A DNA stretch of 5,239 bases from an uncultured bacterium. GTDB taxonomy: Bacteria > Cyanobacteriota > Vampirovibrionia > Gastranaerophilales > Gastranaerophilaceae. This document shows, one piece after another, positions 1-5,239 of the stretch (positions are counted from its first letter, which is position 1; each line of letters begins with the position of its first letter). Below the pieces are notes generated by a model that worked only from the letters and a program-made list of their open reading frames with translations, had not been told where the DNA came from and did not search any database. The translations under genes and the position numbers were made by a program. The stretch spans positions 1-5,239 of the forward strand of contig CADCPD010000145.1 of assembly GCA_902803265.1 (NCBI GenBank), written 5' to 3'.

Positions 1-1
1 A

Positions 2-3000
2 ACTGTTGCGCAAGATATTTACGATGAAGACGGAAAGACTCTTCTTGTTGCAAAAAACACTACATTAGGTCGTGAAGATATAGAAAAAATTCGTCATTTA
101 AACCTTGAAGAACTGGATGTTCGTTCAGGTTTAACTTGTGAATTAGAATATGGTGTATGCCAAAAATGTTATGGTTGGGCAATGACAACTCAAAAACTTG
201 TAGATGTCGGAGAAGCAATCGGTATTATCGCAGCGCAATCAATCGGTGAACCTGGTACACAATTAACAATGAGAACATTCCACACAGGTGGTGTATTCAA
301 AGGTTCAGGTGCTATGAAAACAGTTGAAACCAAAGAAGCAGGTAAAGTATCTTGTAAAATTAAAACAAGAGAAATAAGAACTCGTCACGGGGATGTTGTA
401 AATCTTTCTATGTATGAAACAGAAGCAGAAGTTGTAGGTGCAAAGAGAACTACAAAATATCATATTCCTGCTGGTGCAACAATCTTCTTTACTGATGGTA
501 TGGAAGTTGAAAAAGGCTTTAAATTGGCAGAATACGAACCGGTATCACAAGGGGATGGTTCTCGTTTGACAGAAAAAGCTACAAAAGATATTACTTCTGA
601 TTTATCAGGTGAAGTTTTATTCAAAGACTTTATCGCAGATGAAAAGAAAGACAGACAAGGTAACATTTCAAGAACAGCAAACAAACAAGGTGTTGTTTGG
701 GTTTTAGGCGGAGATGTTTATAACTTACCAAGCGGTTCAAAATTGCTTGTTAAAGACGGTCAAAAAATGAAAGAAGGCGAAAAACTTGCTGAAACATTGA
801 CTATCTGTGAACATGGCGGTGAAGTTCGTGTTGGTCAAGATCTTGTTGTTGAAGAAACTAAATTTGAAGGTCAAAAAATTAAAAAGATTGTTCAAGGTAA
901 AGAATTAACAATTGTTATTGCGTCATTGATGCCTTCAAATGCAACATTTGAACAAACTAAGAAAGAACAAATTTGGACAGTAGAAGCAACAGGTGAAAAA
1001 TATATCGTAAAAGCTCCTATTGATACTCCTGTTGAAAATGGTATGATTATTGCCGAATTGATTAACGGAGATTGTTCTGTTGAATCATCAGGTGAAATTA
1101 AATATATCAATGTTGAAGTTGATGAAAACCAAATAATTACAAAATCAGGTGATGTAGTATTTATTCCTGAAGAAGTTCATCAATTAAGTAAAGATGCATC
1201 TTTGAAAATGGTTGAATCAGGAACTTACGTTACAGCAGGTACAGAAATTGTAAAAGACGTATATTGTCACTTAGATGGTATTGTTGAAATAAAAGAATAC
1301 AATGATGTTATTCACGAAGCTGTAATCAGACCTGGTCAAATACATACATTATCAAGTGTTTCTGAATTAAAAGTTGAAGAAAACGAAGTAATCAAAAAAG
1401 GAACAGTTATTGCGGACGGTATAAAAGCAAAAGAAACATCTATCGTTACAATAATGGATTCTGAAATGGATGATTTGGATATAGATGATTTGGATGAAGA
1501 ACTTGATACAACATTAAGTTTGGAAGAAGACAATATAACAGATCAACCAATTCAAATTCTTGTAAGACCTGTTCAAGTTATTAAAATTAAACCTCAAGAA
1601 GTATCAATCAAATTCGATAAAACAGATGAATTAATTGATATAGTTCCTGTAACTCAATTGCAATATAAAGACGGTGCAAGAGTAAGAAATCTTGATGGTG
1701 CTACATTAACAAGAACAAGTTTGGTTCTTCAAATGCAAGGATATCTATCACACTTAAAAGGTATGGTAGAACTTGATAAAAACAATGATTTGAAGATTGT
1801 AGTATTAGAAACATTAATCGTACGTCGTGAAATTGAAGGTAATGCTAAATTAAATTCATCTCTACAAACAGAATTGTTGGTAAATCACGGCGATGTTATT
1901 GAACCAAAAACTCCTGTTGCAAAAACACAAGTTTTGGTAATCAATGATGGTGTTGCTTCTATTAAAAAACAAGAAGAAGACGCAAGAAGATTATTGTTAG
2001 TTTGTGAAAACTTTGAATCAAAAGTACCTATTTCGACTAAATCACTTGTTAAAAAGGGTGATATGGTTAAATTAGAAGACTTGTTAACAGAAGGTGGAGA
2101 TAAATCTCCTGTATCAGGTCAAATAATTGAAGTAACAAAATCTGAAATAGTAATCAGAGAAGGCAGACCATACTTAATCAGCCCAGGTACTCAGTTGTTA
2201 GTTGAAGAAAATGCATTGGTACTTCGTGGTGATATGTTGGCAACATTATTGTACGAAAGACAAAAAACAGGTGATATCGTACAAGGTCTTCCGAGAGTAG
2301 AAGAACTTCTTGAAGGAAGAAAACCAAAAGATAGTGCTATTTTGGCTGAATACGACGGAACAGCTATTATTGAAACAGATGATGATATGCCTAGATTGTA
2401 TTTAGAATCAGAAGATGGTACAAGAACAGAAATTAAATTTGCTATAGATGCAAATATTGTTGTTCAAAATAAACAACCTGTTAAAAAAGGTGATCCGTTA
2501 ACAAGTGGTCCTTTAAATCCACATGATGTTATGAGATTATGCGGACCTGAAGTTGCACAACAATATCTTGTAGACGAAGTACAACGTGTATACCGTTCAC
2601 AAGGTGTAGAAATTGCAGATAAACATATTGAAATTATTGTTCGTCAAATGACTAAGAAAGTAAAAGTTCTAGAACCTGGTGATACAAAATTATTACCTGG
2701 AGAACTTGTTGAAATTCAAACATTTGAAAAAGAAAATAAAGAAGCAACAGCAAACGGATTACAAACAGCAACTTGCGAATATATGCTTTTAGGTATTACA
2801 AAAGCTTCATTAAATACAGAATCATTTATTTCTGCAGCATCATTCCAAGAAACTACAAGAATCTTGACAGAAGCTGCTGTAGACGGTAAAAAAGACCTAT
2901 TGAGAGGTTTGAAAGAAAACGTTATCATCGGTCGTTTGATTCCTGCAGGTACAGGTTACCATCACTTGACTCATGCTAATGAAGAAAAAGATAAAGAAGC

Positions 3001-3100
3001 ACAAAGAAGAGCAGCAGCTCGTAATCAAGCAAGAAAACCTTCTGCTATTTTAGAAGAAATTGAAGGAATGTTTGGTGCTCCTAATTTTACTATTGAATAG
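2..3100 (+). CDS. rpoC: RNA polymerase beta' subunit, C-terminal part (RpoC/RpoC2), 5'-truncated by window edge
   Basis: This is the largest subunit of RNA polymerase, carrying part of the catalytic centre. The frame is open from base 2 and gives 1032 residues, so the gene starts upstream; the first ATG in frame (182) is internal. Residues 46, 53 and 56 are three cysteines (CELEYGVCQKC) matching E. coli Cys888, 895 and 898 of the second zinc site; the fourth lies upstream. Trigger-loop helix 1 is at about 70-97 (GEAIGIIAAQSIGEPGTQ, then M90, R91 and H94, equivalent to E. coli Met932, Arg933 and His936). Helix 2 resumes at about 756 (TGDIVQGLPRVEELLEGRKP). Between them lies an insertion of about 650 residues. 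The conserved C-terminal regions follow, including DKHIEIIVRQM, LLGITKASL, ESFISAASFQETTR and RGLKENVIIGRLIPAGTG, ending in a charged tail. Cyanobacteria split this gene into rpoC1 and rpoC2 upstream of this region, so rpoC and rpoC2 cannot be told apart here. Identity is certain; only the symbol is open. Confidence 0.97.
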   Translation, partial: TVAQDIYDEDGKTLLVAKNTTLGREDIEKIRHLNLEELDVRSGLTCELEYGVCQKCYGWAMTTQKLVDVGEAIGIIAAQSIGEPGTQLTMRTFHTGGVFKGSGAMKTVETKEAGKVSCKIKTREIRTRHGDVVNLSMYETEAEVVGAKRTTKYHIPAGATIFFTDGMEVEKGFKLAEYEPVSQGDGSRLTEKATKDITSDLSGEVLFKDFIADEKKDRQGNISRTANKQGVVWVLGGDVYNLPSGSKLLVKDGQKMKEGEKLAETLTICEHGGEVRVGQDLVVEETKFEGQKIKKIVQGKELTIVIASLMPSNATFEQTKKEQIWTVEATGEKYIVKAPIDTPVENGMIIAELINGDCSVESSGEIKYINVEVDENQIITKSGDVVFIPEEVHQLSKDASLKMVESGTYVTAGTEIVKDVYCHLDGIVEIKEYNDVIHEAVIRPGQIHTLSSVSELKVEENEVIKKGTVIADGIKAKETSIVTIMDSEMDDLDIDDLDEELDTTLSLEEDNITDQPIQILVRPVQVIKIKPQEVSIKFDKTDELIDIVPVTQLQYKDGARVRNLDGATLTRTSLVLQMQGYLSHLKGMVELDKNNDLKIVVLETLIVRREIEGNAKLNSSLQTELLVNHGDVIEPKTPVAKTQVLVINDGVASIKKQEEDARRLLLVCENFESKVPISTKSLVKKGDMVKLEDLLTEGGDKSPVSGQIIEVTKSEIVIREGRPYLISPGTQLLVEENALVLRGDMLATLLYERQKTGDIVQGLPRVEELLEGRKPKDSAILAEYDGTAIIETDDDMPRLYLESEDGTRTEIKFAIDANIVVQNKQPVKKGDPLTSGPLNPHDVMRLCGPEVAQQYLVDEVQRVYRSQGVEIADKHIEIIVRQMTKKVKVLEPGDTKLLPGELVEIQTFEKENKEATANGLQTATCEYMLLGITKASLNTESFISAASFQETTRILTEAAVDGKKDLLRGLKENVIIGRLIPAGTGYHHLTHANEEKDKEAQRRAAARNQARKPSAILEEIEGMFGAPNFTIE
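302..2266 (+). other. Cyanobacterial-type giant trigger-loop insertion (SI3) inside beta'
   Basis: This is the part of the beta' gene (residues about 101-755) inserted between the two halves of the trigger loop, at the same place as SI3 in E. coli (about 190 residues there). Its length matches the insertion of about 650 residues known in cyanobacteria. A block RTRHGD at residues 126-131 matches the TRTRHG block of plastid and cyanobacterial RpoC2. The rest is mostly beta-rich and repeats a pattern of the kind G-x-x-L-x-V-x-x-G-x-x-V-x-x-G-x-x-L-A, as expected for sandwich-barrel hybrid modules. Copies are visible near residues 154-180, 241-267, 394-421, 449-474, 624-645 and 725-749. An Asp/Glu-rich segment at 486-514 divides it. 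The edges are estimated from alignment by eye to E. coli 943-1130. Confidence 0.88.
1469..1495 (+). repeat. Tandem 12-bp repeat coding for DDLD within the SI3 acidic linker
   Basis: The 12-mer GATGATTTGGAT occurs at 1469-1480 and again, identical, at 1484-1495, separated by ATA (15-bp period). In frame it reads DDLD-I-DDLD and lies in a larger acidic stretch of beta' (residues 486-514, nt 1457-1543) that is almost all Asp, Glu, Leu, Ser and Thr. It looks like a flexible linker that grew by local duplication. No other role is seen. Confidence 0.75.
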
Positions 3101-3118
3101 TAATTGATATAGAAATAT

Positions 3119-3154
3119 AAAAAGCAAGGTTGAATATTTCAACCTTGCTTTTTT
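3119..3154 (+). terminator. Rho-independent terminator after the rpo operon
   Basis: A perfect inverted repeat has its left arm at 3121-3134 (AAAGCAAGGTTGAA) and its right arm at 3138-3151, around a 3-nt loop (TAT). It extends by two further A-T pairs to 3119 and 3153. The right arm runs into six T residues (3149-3154). It begins 18 bp after the beta' stop codon, so it ends the rpo transcript and separates it from the Maf gene. The A run on the left side could give weak termination in the reverse direction, but no gene converges on it here. Confidence 0.93.
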
Positions 3155-3179
3155 GTCATTTAATTGGTATTTTTATTTT

Positions 3180-4940
3180 ATGTTTACCAAGAATATTGAA
3201 GCCTTAAAAAAAATAAATCAAAATTTAGCAGATTGTCTTATCGATGTTTCTTTTGATGAAGCAAGAAAATATATTGATATTATTAAATCTCAAAGTGATG
3301 ACATTATTTTTATGAAAGGTGATGTTCCTTTAGAAAGTATTGAAAATCCTATAGAAGAAACATTTTATAATGTTCAAGCGAATATAAAAGGAAATATGGA
3401 AAAGTTTGATTTTATAATTGTTTTCGGCTTGGGTGTCGGTTATTTACTTGATTATGTATTTGAAAAATATGAAAGCAAGATTGTTGTAATTGAACCTGAT
3501 ATAAATGTTATAAGAACAGCTTTTGAACTTGTAGATTATGTTAAATATCTTGAAACAGGCAGAGTTTTTATTACAACTTCTTATGAAGATGTTTATAACT
3601 ATATCTCTCAAAAATATCTTATAAATGATAAAATTGAAGTAGTATTTTTAAAAAGCTATATTCAATTATATTCTGAAGATGTGAAAGAATTTACAGAAAA
3701 AATATTTGAAACTTGTTCATTAAAAATTACGGATATAAATACAATAAAAAGAAATGCTAAAAATTGGGTATATTCAAGTATAAATTTTATAAAAAATAGT
3801 GGACAAACATATCCTATAAGTCTTTTAGATAATAAATTTAAACAAAAACCTGCTTTGATAGTAGGAGCAGGTCCAAGTTTAAAAGATAATATTGATTTGA
3901 TAAAAAAATACTCTGACAGACTTTTAATTTTTGCTGTAAATAGAGCCCTAGATTGTTTATTAGATAATAATGTAATTCCAAATTTCGGTGTATTTACGGA
4001 TTCTAATTTCATAACGCATACATTTAATACAAGTAATGAAAAACTTATAAATATGAATTATATAGTTGACATTAAATCTGATTCAGAAGTATATAATTTA
4101 GCTAAAAAGAGATGTTTTGTATATTATCCGAATAATTTTGATTTGGCTGTAAAACTTAGTGAAATTAATGAATATGTAAAACTTTATGATATTGCAGGAA
4201 CCTCTACAATTAGTGCTTTTAATTGTGCAAAAAATCTTGGCTGTAAAAATATTATTTTATGCGGTGTAGATTTGGCGTTCAAGGGTGATATTCCATATGC
4301 AACAGATTCTTATAAAGGTTATATAAAAATAGAAAAAGACAGAGTTAAAACTCCAACAACTGAGAAAAAATTTGTATATGTTGATTCTGTAACTGGAGAA
4401 AAAGTAAAGACAAGGGAAGACTATGCAGTATTTATAAAACAATTTGAAAAATTTATAAAAATGAATTATCAACTAAAAATCTATAACATAACAAGTTTTG
4501 GCGCAAATATAAAAGGTGCTGAAAATACTAATTTAAACGAAGTTATGGCTAATTTGGAAATTCCTTTTGATAAATTAACAACAGAAGATATAATAAGTAA
4601 GACATTATATAATAGTAAATATAATCCTGTTGAATTGAAAAAACAAGCTAAAGAAATTGTTGATAAAGAAAAACAGATAAATTATGACATAGAAACAAAT
4701 ATAACTTCAATTTTAGAAAAAAATTCAGAAGACGATATGTTTTATGTTAGTGCATATAATATTCTTAATAAGATTTCATCAACAATATTTTTATCTCAAA
4801 TATTACAATTTGAAATGTTAAAATGTACGAAATCAATAACTCAATTAAATAATGTTCAAAAACGGGCAAGTTTTGAATTATTTTTAGAAGATACTGTAAA
4901 AGTTATAAATCAATTAAATAAAAAGTTATCAGAAGTATAA
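3180..4940 (+). CDS. Maf/DUF115 family protein, putative motility-associated glycosyltransferase
   Basis: This 586-residue protein resembles motility accessory factors. In Campylobacter, Helicobacter and others these transfer nonulosonic acids (pseudaminic or legionaminic acid) onto flagellin in the cytoplasm. An N-terminal Rossmann-like part has FGLGVGY at 82-88 followed by a strand ending VVIEPD. The central DUF115 domain has the signature VGAGPSL at 228-234, NRA at 254-256, FGVFTDSN at 269-276, GTSTISAF from 340 and CGVDLAF at 361-367. The C-terminal part (about 430-586) is Lys/Glu/Asn-rich and probably helical. No signal peptide or membrane segment is seen, and the length is usual for the family. 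The ATG at 3180 is chosen; the upstream TTG at 3153 lies in the terminator T-tract and would add a hydrophobic MSFNWYFYF stretch. No Shine-Dalgarno is seen before 3180. The gene is visibly more AT-rich than rpoC. The family is well supported; the sugar and acceptor are unknown, and no flagellar gene is in view. Confidence 0.87.
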   Translation: MFTKNIEALKKINQNLADCLIDVSFDEARKYIDIIKSQSDDIIFMKGDVPLESIENPIEETFYNVQANIKGNMEKFDFIIVFGLGVGYLLDYVFEKYESKIVVIEPDINVIRTAFELVDYVKYLETGRVFITTSYEDVYNYISQKYLINDKIEVVFLKSYIQLYSEDVKEFTEKIFETCSLKITDINTIKRNAKNWVYSSINFIKNSGQTYPISLLDNKFKQKPALIVGAGPSLKDNIDLIKKYSDRLLIFAVNRALDCLLDNNVIPNFGVFTDSNFITHTFNTSNEKLINMNYIVDIKSDSEVYNLAKKRCFVYYPNNFDLAVKLSEINEYVKLYDIAGTSTISAFNCAKNLGCKNIILCGVDLAFKGDIPYATDSYKGYIKIEKDRVKTPTTEKKFVYVDSVTGEKVKTREDYAVFIKQFEKFIKMNYQLKIYNITSFGANIKGAENTNLNEVMANLEIPFDKLTTEDIISKTLYNSKYNPVELKKQAKEIVDKEKQINYDIETNITSILEKNSEDDMFYVSAYNILNKISSTIFLSQILQFEMLKCTKSITQLNNVQKRASFELFLEDTVKVINQLNKKLSEV

Positions 4941-4985
4941 AAATTCATCTTTATAAATGATGAAAAAACTTATTTAAATTTTTAA

Positions 4986-5011
4986 CATAAGAAAAAAAGG
5001 ATTTTCTTATG
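4986..5011 (+). promoter_or_regulatory. Start-site hairpin with Shine-Dalgarno in loop and ATG in stem
   Basis: CATAAGAAAA (4986-4995) is the exact reverse complement of TTTTCTTATG (5002-5011), giving a 10-bp stem with a six-base loop AAAGGA (4996-5001). The loop is a good Shine-Dalgarno sequence 7 nt before the ATG at 5009-5011, and that ATG forms the base of the stem. In mRNA the ribosome site would be exposed in the loop while the start codon is paired. Only two of the ten pairs are G-C, so the stem is of modest stability. The structure is read directly from sequence; a regulatory role, such as temperature- or protein-dependent translation, is inference. Confidence 0.55.
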
Positions 5012-5239
5012 AGTTTTAATTTTAATTCCGTAAACAATTTTAATCAACCAGTAATAAAACAACCATCAAAAACAAGTGATGGCAGCGGTGGTAATACGGG
5101 ATATTTTCAACAAGGTGAAAAAGACGAAGAAGAAAACGAAAGAGATCAGGACGAATTTGATAAAAGTATTTTCGATGAAAATGACGATGATAGCTTTATT
5201 CAAAAAAATGATTCTGATTTAGCTAAAATTATTTTTAAT
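5009..5239 (+). CDS. Acidic low-complexity hypothetical protein, 3'-truncated by window edge
   Basis: An open frame of 77 codons runs from ATG 5009 to the window end without a stop, so the protein is longer. The start is well supported by AAAGGA 7 nt upstream. I do not recognise the family. The first 12 residues are Asn/Phe-rich (MSFNFNSVNNFN), followed by a Gln/Pro/Ser/Gly stretch. A strongly acidic part follows (EKDEEENERDQDEF at about residues 38-51 and DENDDDSF at about 57-64), then a short less charged segment (DLAKIIFN). There is no signal peptide or membrane segment and no cysteine. This looks disordered, like the N-terminal tail of a longer protein. It lies 68 bp after the Maf gene on the same strand and could be co-transcribed with it. 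Codon use and AT content resemble its neighbours. Coding status is likely; function is unknown. Confidence 0.7.
   Translation, partial: MSFNFNSVNNFNQPVIKQPSKTSDGSGGNTGYFQQGEKDEEENERDQDEFDKSIFDENDDDSFIQKNDSDLAKIIFN

Noticed and set aside
302..2266. The large insertion in beta' as an intein or mobile insertion
   Set aside because: No intein splice-junction residues or endonuclease motifs are seen. The position and RTRHG block match the known cyanobacterial SI3, and the frame is continuous.
182..3100. Taking the ATG at 182 as the true start of the polymerase gene
   Set aside because: The frame is open back to base 2 and encodes conserved beta' sequence there, including three zinc-binding cysteines (residues 46, 53 and 56). 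The ATG is internal.
3145..3173. Possible promoter TTGCTT - 17 bp - TATTTT ahead of the Maf gene
   Set aside because: It matches only 3/6 and 4/6 of the consensus in a T-rich stretch and overlaps the terminator stem, so it is too weak to annotate.
3153..3179. TTG at 3153 as start of the Maf protein
   Set aside because: It overlaps the terminator T-tract, has no ribosome site and adds nine residues (MSFNWYFYF) not expected in the family. The ATG at 3180 is preferred.
3662..4012. A 116-codon open frame on the minus strand within the Maf gene
   Set aside because: It lies antisense to the conserved DUF115 domain. Its translation is a low-complexity shadow of an AT-rich gene with no recognisable motif. 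Other minus-strand frames at 460-684, 892-1110, 1336-1533, 2716-2928 and 4257-4472 were rejected for the same reason.
4944..4964. Inverted repeat TTCATC...GATGAA as a terminator after the Maf gene
   Set aside because: The stem is only six AT-rich pairs with an inner mismatch, and it is followed by A residues, not a T-tract.

Overview
The window looks like a low-GC bacterial chromosome segment from the cyanobacterial side of the tree. The best guess is a non-photosynthetic relative such as Vampirovibrionia/Melainabacteria (gut Gastranaerophilales type). This rests on the RNA polymerase gene: its trigger loop is interrupted by an insertion of about 650 residues. That is the size and style known from cyanobacterial and chloroplast RpoC2, against about 190 residues in E. 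coli, and it includes the plastid/cyanobacterial 'RTRHG' block just after the first trigger helix. The strong AT bias and a Maf-type motility glycosyltransferase next door fit a non-photosynthetic, possibly flagellated lineage better than a plastid or a typical cyanobacterium. The lineage is inference; no rRNA is present to settle it.

Layout, all on the + strand. (1) 2-3100: the C-terminal part of RNA polymerase beta' (rpoC or rpoC2), cut by the left window edge and ending in tandem stops TAG TAA. (2) 3119-3154: a strong intrinsic terminator that closes the rpo operon. (3) 3180-4940: a complete Maf/DUF115 family protein, a putative flagellin or surface-protein glycosyltransferase. (4) 4941-5008: a short AT-rich spacer whose right end folds into a perfect 10-bp hairpin with the Shine-Dalgarno in its loop and the start codon in its stem. 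(5) 5009-5239: the start of an acidic, low-complexity protein of unknown function, cut by the right window edge.

The rpo gene is housekeeping transcription machinery and is separated from the rest by the terminator. The Maf gene and the small acidic gene may share a transcript (68-bp gap, same strand, no convincing terminator between them), but no functional link is shown. I see no mobile element, CRISPR array, RNA gene or clear multi-gene novel system. The most interesting points are the modular giant insertion in beta' with its Asp-rich linker and the hairpin-sequestered start of the last gene.
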